Part shown: piece by piece, positions 1 to 5,825 of the stretch | How the letters are laid out: the number at the start of each line of letters is the position of its first letter | Numbering within the stretch: the stretch's first letter is position 1 | Origin: CAYRAV01 sp964422365 | GTDB taxonomy: Bacteria > Bacillota > Clostridia > Lachnospirales > Lachnospiraceae | Reading direction: 5' to 3' | Assembly (NCBI GenBank): GCA_964422365.1 | Contig: CAYRAV010000100.1 | Coordinates: 1 to 8,173 of the forward strand | DNA length: 8,173 nucleotides | Notes under the pieces: generated by a model | Databases searched by the model: none | What the model was told of the DNA's origin: nothing | Seen by the model: only the letters and a program-made list of their open reading frames with translations | Position numbers and translations under genes: made by a program

Positions 1-17
1 ATGTTTTCACGCCCTTT
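1..17 (-). promoter_or_regulatory. Probable ribosome binding site of the next cas gene (off the left edge)
   Basis: Just after the cas7 stop codon, the minus strand reads AAAGGGCGTG and then AAAACAT at the window edge. If the next base is G, this gives an ATG about nine bases after AAGGG. In type I-B operons the gene after cas7 is normally cas5, so this is probably its translation start. The gene itself is not visible. Confidence 0.4.
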
Positions 18-902
18 TTATACCCCATAATATCCTTTCACTTCATCTTTTATCTTTTCAAAAAACGCAGGAACACCGATTGGTTTCAATTCTGTTATAA
101 TGTCCATTTCATTTTTAAATGTAGCAGACTGCAACAGACCAACTGAAAAGCCTTCTGCAATTTTGTCCTTTAAATCTTCTGTAATGCATAATTCCTCTTT
201 ATGTACTCGAACCACATTTTCAAAATAATGGGTCTTTCTGGCTGATAACCCTCCTACTATAAACAATGGTTCTGCATTGTCTAAATTTCCTCGCACTACT
301 AAACTTAAATTTTTCACAGCATCCAACAATGCAAGAATACGCTCTGTTTTCTCTTGTGGGGAAGCTTCTGCCGAAAAGTTCGCATCCTTTCCAATCATTT
401 CTAAGTCTATGGTCATACTATATACTTTTAACGATTTATCGTATTCGTATTGATATGGCATCAAACCAGTATCTTTTGCATTCCCCTGTAAGTTAAGTCC
501 ATTTGCCTTTGCAAAATTACTTGCCAGATACAGATTATTATGAAATCTTGTTTCATTGATAAAACTGTCACATGAAATAGCATCGGTTAGATAAAAAGAA
601 CTATTTCTTACATAGGTCAATTCTTTTGTATTCATGTATCCGCCTTCTAACGCTCTACAATTTGCCGCATTGATCTCTGTTGACACTTTTTTCTGTGTTG
701 CTTTATTATTATCTGTCTGTAAGTCATCATACATACCACTTTGCACCATAATCGCATTTTTCATACTCTCTCTGCTTCTGGCTGCATAAGCCTTTTGATT
801 TTTGTATACTTTTTGTACACTTCCAATATTGCCAAGTCCCTCAGAATAATTACTGGTTATATTAGCTACTACCGTTAATGTTAAAGCTGTTTTTTTACTC
901 AT
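18..902 (-). CDS. cas7: Type I-B Cas7 (Cst2/DevR family), Cascade backbone subunit
   Basis: A 294-aa protein of the Cas7/Cst2/DevR family. In type I-B effectors several copies of Cas7 polymerise along the crRNA spacer and form the Cascade backbone. The recognised part is the N-terminus: ALTLTVVANITSNYSEG, then GNIGSVQKVY and a segment rich in R, S and K (AARSRESMKNA), typical of this family. The ATG at 902 is chosen because GGGAGG lies about eight bases upstream. An ATG 39 bases further upstream lies inside cas8b and has no Shine-Dalgarno sequence. The start sits 19 bases after the cas8b stop and the stop is followed at once by a likely ribosome binding site for the next gene, so it is an internal gene of the operon. 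It is full length without frameshifts. Family assignment is by recognition, not by a search. Confidence 0.88.
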   Translation of the reverse strand: MSKKTALTLTVVANITSNYSEGLGNIGSVQKVYKNQKAYAARSRESMKNAIMVQSGMYDDLQTDNNKATQKKVSTEINAANCRALEGGYMNTKELTYVRNSSFYLTDAISCDSFINETRFHNNLYLASNFAKANGLNLQGNAKDTGLMPYQYEYDKSLKVYSMTIDLEMIGKDANFSAEASPQEKTERILALLDAVKNLSLVVRGNLDNAEPLFIVGGLSARKTHYFENVVRVHKEELCITEDLKDKIAEGFSVGLLQSATFKNEMDIITELKPIGVPAFFEKIKDEVKGYYGV

Positions 903-921
903 ATTGTTTTCCTCCCATTTC

Positions 922-1203
922 TTAATCTTCTTTTTCCTCATTCCCTAATTGGTTAATAAAGGTAAGTGCAATTTCCTTATTCTGTTCAAAGTCCTCAAAT
1001 AAATCATATAAAAAAGGGAATGGTGTATCTGAAAATTCTGACAATTGTAATAACACTACATTTACCCGGTCATAATCCTCCGCCACAATTGCACTAATTA
1101 GCTTCTGCTTGTAAGATTTAATTTTATTTTCTTTGTTCTGACTTATTAATTTCTTTGTGCATGATATAGCACTGTCCCTTACCATATTCATCTGTTCTGT
1201 CAT
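922..1203 (-). CDS. cas11: Probable internally translated small subunit Cas11 (nested in cas8b)
   Basis: Within cas8b and in the same frame, AAAGGAGG (1212-1219) stands eight bases before an ATG at residue 361 of Cas8. This is a better initiation site than the one at the start of cas8b itself. The product would be 93 aa, starting MTEQMNMVRDS and ending GNEEKED, and rich in residues that favour helices. Independent translation of the small subunit from within cas8 genes is established for type I-B, I-C and I-D systems, and no separate cas11 gene is seen among cas6, cas8b and cas7. Size, helicity and place at the 3' end all fit. The evidence is a sequence signal only. The purine-rich run also encodes KEEKA in Cas8, so chance cannot be excluded. 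Confidence 0.7.
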   Translation of the reverse strand: MTEQMNMVRDSAISCTKKLISQNKENKIKSYKQKLISAIVAEDYDRVNVVLLQLSEFSDTPFPFLYDLFEDFEQNKEIALTFINQLGNEEKED

Positions 1204-2283
1204 AGCCTTTTCCTCCTTTATAATCTGGTTTACTGTTATTAATTTTCGAATAGCAAACTGATAGCTAAACTCCCCGCTTCTTTTCTTTTCTTCTTCCTTT
1301 AGTAAAAAATAAATAAGCGAATCCACTTTTAGATCATTTAATATGCAATGAATGACTTCACTTCCTATTCGCAAATAGTAATCATCTGTTACCTTTACGG
1401 AAAAATTAATTCCTTTTAGATTCTTCAGTTTCTTCAATTTATCAATTGCTGATTTTCGAATATACAGGCTTTCAAAAAATTCCTTGTCCCTTGCCTTTAC
1501 AATCACTTCTACATCATAATCAAGAAATTCCGCACTGACTATCATCTCTTCAAATAGAATCTCCACTGCATTGCCTTGTACTTTTTTTTCTTTTATTCGT
1601 TGTTCTATATATAAATTTGTGCGATATAATGTTTCTATATCCATATTATTATTAATAAAAAAAGCATCATATGTATTGGTGAACGCAAAAGGAATAAAAT
1701 CAAATTCCAACCGATCCTTTCCCACAAACAAATTATTTTGGAACAAATAGGCTGTAGATTTACTTTTTCTTCCCTCATCCACATTGTAACCAACTAATCG
1801 GCAATGTGGTTGTTCTTCCTCTCCAAGCAAGATTTTGTTACAAAAGTTTGAATATAGATTTTTTTTATTTCGAAAGGTTTCCTGCACAATGATTTGTCTG
1901 TTATTTTCTATCGTTTTTAAGATTGTGTCCTTATTTGTTCCATCAAATTTTAACTTACCAAACACATCTTTCATGACTTTGTTCCCGCGAAGCCACTCAT
2001 TGATCTGCTTTATGTCATTCTCATCAAACTCAGTGTAAAATAACTGTTCCTCCACTTTTTTATGAAACATATCTTCTTTATAATACTCTTCTACAAAAGC
2101 AAGATATCGCTCCATGAAAATGTCTTCCTGATGAAAGGAAATAAACTCTTCCCCTTGTTCATATTGAATTTTCTCATACATGTCGTTTGAAAAGTTAAAA
2201 TATTTTATCAACCCAACAATGGCAGCAGAATATCTCCAATCTATACATTCTAATACAGTATCATACAACCTTTCCACCCCCAT
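922..2283 (-). CDS. cas8b: Type I-B Cas8 (Cst1-like), Cascade large subunit
   Basis: A 453-aa protein placed between cas6 and cas7, the position of the large subunit in Tneap-type I-B operons. Known Cas8b proteins bind the 5' handle of the crRNA, recognise the PAM and recruit Cas3. Family-typical stretches are CRLVGYNVDEGRKSKSTAY (residues 161-179) and EFDFIPFAF followed by FFINNN (about 193-213). No CxxC zinc motif is visible. The last 93 residues are mostly helical and probably double as a separate small subunit (see 922-1203). The start lies two bases after the cas6 stop and has only a weak AGGA upstream, which suggests translational coupling to cas6. The gene is intact. Cas8 families diverge fast, so Cst1 rather than another Cas8b subtype is an inference from neighbours and motifs. 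Confidence 0.85.
   Translation of the reverse strand: MGVERLYDTVLECIDWRYSAAIVGLIKYFNFSNDMYEKIQYEQGEEFISFHQEDIFMERYLAFVEEYYKEDMFHKKVEEQLFYTEFDENDIKQINEWLRGNKVMKDVFGKLKFDGTNKDTILKTIENNRQIIVQETFRNKKNLYSNFCNKILLGEEEQPHCRLVGYNVDEGRKSKSTAYLFQNNLFVGKDRLEFDFIPFAFTNTYDAFFINNNMDIETLYRTNLYIEQRIKEKKVQGNAVEILFEEMIVSAEFLDYDVEVIVKARDKEFFESLYIRKSAIDKLKKLKNLKGINFSVKVTDDYYLRIGSEVIHCILNDLKVDSLIYFLLKEEEKKRSGEFSYQFAIRKLITVNQIIKEEKAMTEQMNMVRDSAISCTKKLISQNKENKIKSYKQKLISAIVAEDYDRVNVVLLQLSEFSDTPFPFLYDLFEDFEQNKEIALTFINQLGNEEKED
1212..1219 (-). promoter_or_regulatory. Internal Shine-Dalgarno sequence inside cas8b
   Basis: AAAGGAGG on the minus strand, complementary to the 16S rRNA 3' end, with eight bases to the following in-frame ATG at 1201-1203. 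It is the signal that supports separate translation of the Cas8 C-terminal part. Confidence 0.7.
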
Positions 2284-2285
2284 TC

Positions 2286-3017
2286 TTAAATATCCTGTGC
2301 TAACAACTCCAACATCCCAAATCCTTCCGATTTTCTAGAGCCAATTCCTGCTTGTACAAAGTAGGATAATATCGTCTGATTTCCCTCTAATAGAAAGGTC
2401 CCCACTGTAGTTTCCATTTTGCATCCATAATGTGTTACAATTACTTTTCTGCATTTCACTGGCTGGATGCCCAGATTCTCTATTAATGATTCTGGAAATC
2501 CTGCCCTTAACAACTGTCTCTCCATGGTTTGTCTGGCCTCTTGTAAAAATTCTTCTCTTTCAAAAGAATAATAATAATCTTTGTTCTGCTCCCTTGTATG
2601 CTTTCTGATTACCAAAGGCGCATTCGTCTTTACCAGAATCTGACTTGCCCCTATTTCTTGTTCCCTCAGATTGCGAACATTGAATAATTGAATTGCGTTT
2701 CCTCGTTCCATCGGATATTTCTTCTTTTTTCGTTCCAAGAAACTACTATAAAAGATAAATCCTGTCATTTTATCTGACGTGGAAAATAGCATTTTTACTC
2801 GATTAGACTGTAACACAATTTCCTCTTTTTGAAACTGTGGTTTATCCAAGAAAATGGCAAATGTGTAATTTTTTGTATTTGCTCCATTGTAAAATTGATT
2901 ATAATATTTTCCATTGTTTGCATTGGATAAACTATCTTTTATAAAATGCAAAAAGAATTTGCGATATTCTAATGAAATTTTGTTTTCCTCCAACCGAAAT
3001 TCTAGTAATAATCGCAT
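2286..3017 (-). CDS. cas6: Cas6, CRISPR RNA-processing endoribonuclease
   Basis: A 243-aa protein, usual size for Cas6, which cuts pre-crRNA within each repeat and often stays bound to the 3' stem. The hallmark is the glycine-rich loop GIGSRKSEGFG at residues 224-234, close to the C-terminus, with the G-x-G-x-R/K-x-x-G-F-G pattern of the RAMP fold. The segment YTFAIFL (51-57) matches the conserved strand usually written FTFS. Histidines are only H24, H140 and H196. None sits where the classical N-terminal catalytic histidine of Cas6 (about residue 30-50) would be, so H24 or a tyrosine of KYYNQFY may act instead. It is the first gene of the operon: the ATG at 3017 follows AAAGGAG by eight bases and lies about 24 bases after a strong -10 box. 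The stop is two bases from the cas8b start. Confidence 0.9.
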   Translation of the reverse strand: MRLLLEFRLEENKISLEYRKFFLHFIKDSLSNANNGKYYNQFYNGANTKNYTFAIFLDKPQFQKEEIVLQSNRVKMLFSTSDKMTGFIFYSSFLERKKKKYPMERGNAIQLFNVRNLREQEIGASQILVKTNAPLVIRKHTREQNKDYYYSFEREEFLQEARQTMERQLLRAGFPESLIENLGIQPVKCRKVIVTHYGCKMETTVGTFLLEGNQTILSYFVQAGIGSRKSEGFGMLELLAQDI

Positions 3018-3024
3018 CCTATCA

Positions 3025-3032
3025 GCTCCTTT
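3025..3032 (-). promoter_or_regulatory. Ribosome binding site of cas6
   Basis: Minus strand AAAGGAGC, with GGAG eight bases before the ATG at 3017. It fixes the cas6 start. Confidence 0.8.
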
Positions 3033-3040
3033 CTTGCTAT

Positions 3041-3069
3041 AGTATATCTCAATTCTTTACAGAAGTCAA
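3041..3069 (-). promoter_or_regulatory. Promoter of the cas operon
   Basis: Minus strand: -35 TTGACT (3064-3069), a 17-base spacer and -10 TATACT (3041-3046). Each box is one mismatch from the sigma-A consensus. The AT-rich tract further upstream, including a T8A7 run at 3097-3111, could add UP-element strength. The implied start of transcription is about 15 to 20 bases before the cas6 ATG, so the leader is very short. Confidence 0.8.
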
Positions 3070-3213
3070 CATTAAATTATATTATAGGTGCTTGACTTTT
3101 TTTTAAAAAAAGATATCATAAAAAGCAATGTAAAAATAATCTAATTGAATGATTTAGAATATAACCAAATTGGAAAATTATTATGGATTATCCCACAACT
3201 AAACATTTGTTAA

Positions 3214-3510
3214 TCATATATAGAAATTAACATTAAATATTTTCTGTCCTCTTAGTACATGAATGTCTTCAAAACAAATTTGATATTTACAAGGAAAATG
3301 ATTTTTAACATCTTCTAATGATAAATACTTGTATACATTTTCATATTTATAGACTTCTGCAGCCATATTTTCTTCTGCAATCTCACATTCATAAACACAA
3401 TATATATTTCCCTTTTTTTGTACAGCATATGAATACCAAAAATACTTTTGCTCCTTTTGAATTCTTTTTTCTATACCTAACTGCATACCCTGTTCAATTT
3501 TCTTTATCAT
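3214..3510 (-). CDS. Small protein in the immunity position behind an RHS toxin remnant
   Basis: A 98-aa soluble protein without a domain I recognise. The N-terminal third is basic (MIKKIEQGMQLGIEKRIQK) and the rest is rich in aromatic residues (KYFWYSYAV, YKYENVYKYL), with no signal peptide or membrane segment. GGAGGG stands seven bases before the ATG, a strong initiation site. It starts 13 bases after the stop of an RHS-repeat fragment with a unique C-terminal tail, which is the classic place of a cognate immunity gene in RHS/WapA-type contact-dependent toxin systems. Function as an immunity protein is inferred from this position only. No terminator is evident between its stop and the cas promoter, so read-through into cas6 is possible. 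Confidence 0.6.
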   Translation of the reverse strand: MIKKIEQGMQLGIEKRIQKEQKYFWYSYAVQKKGNIYCVYECEIAEENMAAEVYKYENVYKYLSLEDVKNHFPCKYQICFEDIHVLRGQKIFNVNFYI

Positions 3511-3523
3511 TCATTATCCCTCC

Positions 3524-3799
3524 TCATACAAAGCAATTCCCAACAATCTTATTTTGCCATTGCTTTTCGGAATATCCTTCCTTAACAACGATAGGAAAAT
3601 CATGGTTTTTAAAGAGTCCATGGCATTGTAAGTGTAAGTAATTGATTATGTTTCCATTACAGTCTGTATAAGATATCACTCTGTTTAAAGCATCATAAGT
3701 TCTTTCGATGACTCCGTTTCCGCCCATTTCTGTATCCGGCTTATGCTTTTTAATCCGCAGATACTTCCCAAAATTACTATGATTATTGCTTCTGATACG
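3524..3799 (-). pseudogene. C-terminal remnant of an RHS/YD-repeat polymorphic toxin
   Basis: An open stretch of 92 codons that begins directly after a stop (TAG, 3800-3802) and has no credible start: the only early ATG (3727) lacks a Shine-Dalgarno sequence. It encodes one clear YD repeat, GVIERTYDALNRVISYTDCN, as in RHS and WapA proteins of hundreds to thousands of residues. The repeat is followed by a different tail of about 40 residues (LQCHGLFKNHDFPIVV through NCFV) and a stop. RHS toxins carry a variable toxin domain after the repeats. This tail is shorter than most, so the toxin part is probably truncated too. Upstream the sequence turns to AT-rich DNA without homology to RHS, so the body of the gene has been lost. 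It is followed by a likely immunity gene. Confidence 0.7.
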
Positions 3800-3999
3800 C
3801 TATAATAATATCCATTATATTCTTTTTATAATTTCTACTTTTTTAAAACATTCTATTATTCTATTATTTACCATAACTTTATTTTATCATTTTTCTGCTT
3901 TTTTGTAAAATTGATTTCCATGCTTTAGCCAGACATCCAAATTACATTCCACCCATTGACATAAGTCCACAACTTTTTGTGTCTACTGTTATATACTAA

Positions 4000-4085
4000 C
4001 ACCAAAAAGACCGTCTTTGTTGGGAAGTATGTAAGCTGAAAGAAGAAATTTCTGAAGCTGAAACTGTAAAGCGTTGTACTGAATA
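4000..4085 (+). repeat. 86-bp imperfect direct repeat, copy 1
   Basis: Matches 6626-6711 with 77 of 86 positions identical and no gaps. Read on the plus strand it encodes KLKEEISEAETVKR, in the same frame as the second copy. Here the frame is closed by TAA at 3997-3999 and TAG at 4084-4086. It is therefore a fragment of the same gene that survives longer at the other site. Confidence 0.8.
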
Positions 4086-4140
4086 GGCAATACCGCTGAC
4101 AGAACAGAGAAAGGAGAAGCAGAAAAGGCAAGATATATCA

Positions 4141-4169
4141 TTGTAATCAAGCCGGTTGTATGCTATAAT
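4141..4169 (+). promoter_or_regulatory. Promoter of the SUKH-like gene
   Basis: TTGTAA (4141-4146), 17-base spacer, TATAAT (4164-4169), with TGC directly before the -10 box (extended -10). It lies about 50 bases before the ATG at 4222. Confidence 0.65.
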
Positions 4170-4221
4170 TTCAGTGTTATTGACAGCAACAAATCAGAAT
4201 GGATAGAAAGGAAAATCAATT

Positions 4222-4728
4222 ATGAAATTACGTGAATTTTTGAAAAAAGAAATTGGTACAATACAAATTGATTGGGAAAAGGTCGAAGAACATATGGGGT
4301 TCACAATCCATAAAGATTTAAAAGAGTTTTATTCAAGAGATGCTGGTAAAGATGTAAAAGATGTTGTTAATTTTGCAGAAGAAAAATTTATTGAAAAAAC
4401 CGGCGATGAAAGAAATGATACATGGTTTTCCTTTAATAACTGCGAAGGAAAGGTAGAATACGTGCTTGAATTATTGTCAAGAAAAACGGAAGATGCTGTA
4501 AATACTATTGATTATGTGTTTTCAGGATGGACTGGGGGAAATGATTTTGGACATAGAGCGTTCATTGGTCAGTTTTATTTTAATATTGGAGAAATTCTGA
4601 TTTTGTTCAATAATGATACAGGAAAAATTGAATGGATTGATTGTGGTTATGGGTATTTTGATGTATATGAGGAAAATCCAAACGGAATATTGGCTAATTC
4701 TATGCAAGAGTTTTTGGAGAAGTTTTGA
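4222..4728 (+). CDS. SUKH-superfamily (SMI1/KNR4-like) immunity protein
   Basis: A 168-aa protein of the usual length and pattern of SUKH proteins, which in bacteria mostly act in the cytoplasm as immunity proteins that bind and neutralise a cognate polymorphic toxin. Features seen: an N-terminal helix pair with W18 and EEHMGF, then DLKEFYS (residues 32-38). The core is GHRAFIGQFYFNIGEILI (110-127), an NNDTGKIEWID turn-strand (130-140) and a C-terminal helix NSMQEFLEKF, as in the family's closing S-F-xx-FL segment. AAGGA stands nine bases before the ATG and an extended -10 promoter lies upstream, so it has its own transcription unit. It is the only complete protein gene on the plus strand. 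No toxin gene sits beside it, so it is an orphan. Superfamily assignment is by pattern recognition; the subfamily is unknown. Confidence 0.7.
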   Translation: MKLREFLKKEIGTIQIDWEKVEEHMGFTIHKDLKEFYSRDAGKDVKDVVNFAEEKFIEKTGDERNDTWFSFNNCEGKVEYVLELLSRKTEDAVNTIDYVFSGWTGGNDFGHRAFIGQFYFNIGEILILFNNDTGKIEWIDCGYGYFDVYEENPNGILANSMQEFLEKF

Positions 4729-4824
4729 ACAGAAATATAAAAAAGGAATTTTGTGTAAGTAAAAAATTCTCATTTGCCTAATTGAAAATGAAATAATAAT
4801 CACAAACAAAGCAGCGTCAAATAA

Positions 4825-4858
4825 TGGTAAACCTATCACAGATTTACCACTATTTTTT
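4825..4858 (+). terminator. Likely rho-independent terminator after the SUKH-like gene
   Basis: A perfect 7-bp inverted repeat TGGTAAA (4825-4831) / TTTACCA (4843-4849), loop of 11, then TATTTTTT. The stem is short and AT-rich, so it may be weak. It lies about 95 bases after the SUKH-like stop and overlaps the end of the IS3 transposase remnant on the other strand. Confidence 0.5.
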
Positions 4859-4999
4859 CCATATACTCAAAGATAGCTGTTTTTGCCTCTTCAAAGTCTT
4901 GGTATTCATGGAGGTGTATATCTCTTCCTTTTTCATCACCCAATGAAAGGATTCGATACAGGCAGTATCATAAGGATTTTCTTCCCTGCTGCACTTCCA
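4836..4999 (-). pseudogene. C-terminal remnant of an IS3-family (IS150-like) transposase
   Basis: The minus strand encodes CSREENPYDTACIESFH, the region of the last catalytic glutamate (the E in CIESFH) of the DDE integrase domain of IS3-family transposases. It is followed by KKEEIY and, after a one-base deletion, by HEYQDFEEAKTAIFEYME, the standard continuation before the C-terminus. The frame shift lies at about 4900-4910, where the codons read ACC TCC ATG instead of ACN CTC CAT. The restored frame runs to TGA at 4836-4838. Only about 50 of some 280 to 300 residues of an orfB product remain, with no inverted repeats or orfA, so it is an inactive fragment. The unshifted frame is joined to an unrelated gene upstream (see 4850-5329). 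Confidence 0.8.
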
Positions 5000-5329
5000 T
5001 TTTTTTTGAAAAGACATGTCTGCTATATCATATGCAATTTCATACTCTTGATTTAGTATGTTCGTTTTCATGAGTTCTAACGCTCTAATAGTAAATTGTT
5101 TTAGTTGAGTGTTAAGTATCATCTCCTGCCATTCACCTTCTTCAACTATTAGTTGTCCTTTCCATTTTGGCATTATATAAAATATCATTTTGCACATTTC
5201 TTCATTACTAATATTATTATTTATAACTTTGATAATAATATCAATAATATGAAAATTATTTTTATCTTTTATATCAAAACGAAGAAAGACAAATATTCTC
5301 TGAAAATTTTTCCACAGGCTTACTCTCAT
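4850..5329 (-). CDS. Truncated small gene fused to the IS3 remnant (chimeric ORF)
   Basis: An open frame of 159 codons with an excellent start: GGAGG seven bases before the ATG at 5329. About the first 112 residues (to roughly QKKWK) belong to a protein I do not recognise. It begins MRVSLWKNFQRIFVF, is rich in I, N and K, and has no signal peptide or obvious membrane span. The last 47 residues are the IS3 transposase fragment, first in its own frame (CSREENPYD) and then out of frame (TSMNTKTLKRQ), up to TAG at 4850. The natural 3' end of the host gene is thus lost. Its size, context and strong ribosome binding site resemble the other small immunity-like genes nearby, but that is only context. 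Whether the fusion makes a stable protein is unknown. Confidence 0.55.
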   Translation of the reverse strand: MRVSLWKNFQRIFVFLRFDIKDKNNFHIIDIIIKVINNNISNEEMCKMIFYIMPKWKGQLIVEEGEWQEMILNTQLKQFTIRALELMKTNILNQEYEIAYDIADMSFQKKWKCSREENPYDTACIESFHWVMKKEEIYTSMNTKTLKRQKQLSLSIWKK

Positions 5330-5402
5330 TTAGATTCCTCCTAGTAACCGATAGGCACATCAACTGTTTTGTTATTTTTTTATTGCATATTTCAATCTGT
5401 GA

Positions 5403-5687
5403 TGCCAATCTAATACATTACCTAAATTATCAACTATACTTGACTTATCCCGGAACACTCCGTGTACAGAAGATTGGGTTAACACTTATAAAATCCGCAC
5501 AGTGGAATGTCCTATCAATCATTTCAAGGATAGTTTCTGCCTTGCAGGAAGAAAAACACAAAATTGGAAAACTCTTCATGCAAATTTAATGTTTGCGGGA
5601 ATCACCCAGCTGATTTCTGTTGTATTAGCTGATAAAATACATCAACATCCATACATAAGAAGTCTTAAACCGCTTGTAACTGCATAA
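5403..5687 (+). pseudogene. C-terminal remnant of a DDE transposase
   Basis: A frame of 94 codons, open from a TGA at 5400-5402 to TAA at 5685. From about residue 17 it reads like the end of a clostridial DDE transposase: SRNTPCTEDWVNTYKIRTVE, INHFKDSFCLAGRKTQN, KTLHANLMFAGITQLISVVL and IHQHPYIRSLKPL. In such proteins this segment contains the last catalytic glutamate region and the C-terminal helix. The first 15 residues (TLPKLSTIL and before) look unrelated or decayed. The catalytic N-terminal part is missing, there is no start codon with a ribosome binding site, and no terminal repeats were found. The IS family (IS1182-like or IS5-like) cannot be fixed by eye. Confidence 0.7.
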
Positions 5688-5825
5688 TACTTATCAGCTT
5701 ATACCCCCATGAGGCTTATTAAGTGCACCTGTTTTTCAGAATTCCATGGACATCTTGCTGCAGCAAGATGTTTCTTTTGTTTCCTAAGCAAGATTGCGGA
5801 CTCACAGTGTGTGTTTCGCAATTAC
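5688..5825. other. Short intergenic stretch with a hairpin
   Basis: Lies between the converging ends of the transposase remnant (plus) and the Uma2 gene (minus). It holds the hairpin at 5750-5782 and a weaker stem ATTGCG (5793-5798) / CGCAAT (5817-5822) next to the Uma2 stop. No gene is seen. Confidence 0.5.
5750..5782 (+). terminator. Perfect palindrome with T-rich tail, likely terminator
   Basis: Positions 5750-5771 form a perfect 22-bp palindrome (ACATCTTGCTG followed directly by CAGCAAGATGT), and then comes TTCTTTTGTTT. As RNA it would fold with a TGCA loop closed by a C-G pair. It lies 62 bases after the transposase stop, so it may be the old terminator of that insertion sequence. Confidence 0.55.

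Larger units (their letters stand above)
3800..4221. other. Gene-free stretch: AT-rich DNA, repeat copy 1 and a promoter
   Basis: No intact gene is supported here. 3800-3900 is very AT-rich (runs of T, and two TTCTATTA-like units near 3850). Short open frames on either strand (for example a 31-codon one, minus strand, 3903-3998, with several W and C residues) may be scraps of lost genes but have no start signals. 4000-4085 holds the first copy of the 86-bp repeat. 4141-4169 is the promoter of the SUKH-like gene. Confidence 0.5.

Noticed and set aside
903..941. Longer cas7 start (13 more residues, MRKKKIKKWEENN)
   Set aside because: It overlaps the end of cas8b and lacks a ribosome binding site, whereas ATG 902 has GGGAGG at good spacing.
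3092..3119. Plus-strand promoter (TTGACT, 16 bases, TATCAT) opposite the cas promoter
   Set aside because: The spacer is a T8A7 run and there is no plus-strand gene for more than 1 kb, so it is probably a chance match in AT-rich DNA.
3018..3213. CRISPR leader or repeat array upstream of cas6
   Set aside because: No repeated unit of 25-37 bases was found here or elsewhere in the window. The array, if present, lies outside.
3061..3239. Short repeat AACATTAAAT near 3069 and 3229
   Set aside because: Only about 10 to 12 identical bases in AT-rich DNA, which is not beyond chance.
3318..3641. 107-codon plus-strand frame
   Set aside because: It is antisense to the 98-aa gene and the RHS remnant and has no ribosome binding site.
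3925..4131. 68-codon minus-strand frame (and 6506-6727), similar to each other
   Set aside because: They are antisense readings of the two repeat copies. The plus-strand frame gives more protein-like sequence and continues across copy 2.
4522..4839. 105-codon minus-strand frame opposite the SUKH-like gene
   Set aside because: Antisense shadow with unnatural composition, while the plus-strand gene has a promoter, ribosome binding site and family pattern.
5383..5589. 68-codon plus-strand frame overlapping the transposase remnant
   Set aside because: The other frame carries the transposase similarity over its whole length. This one does not.
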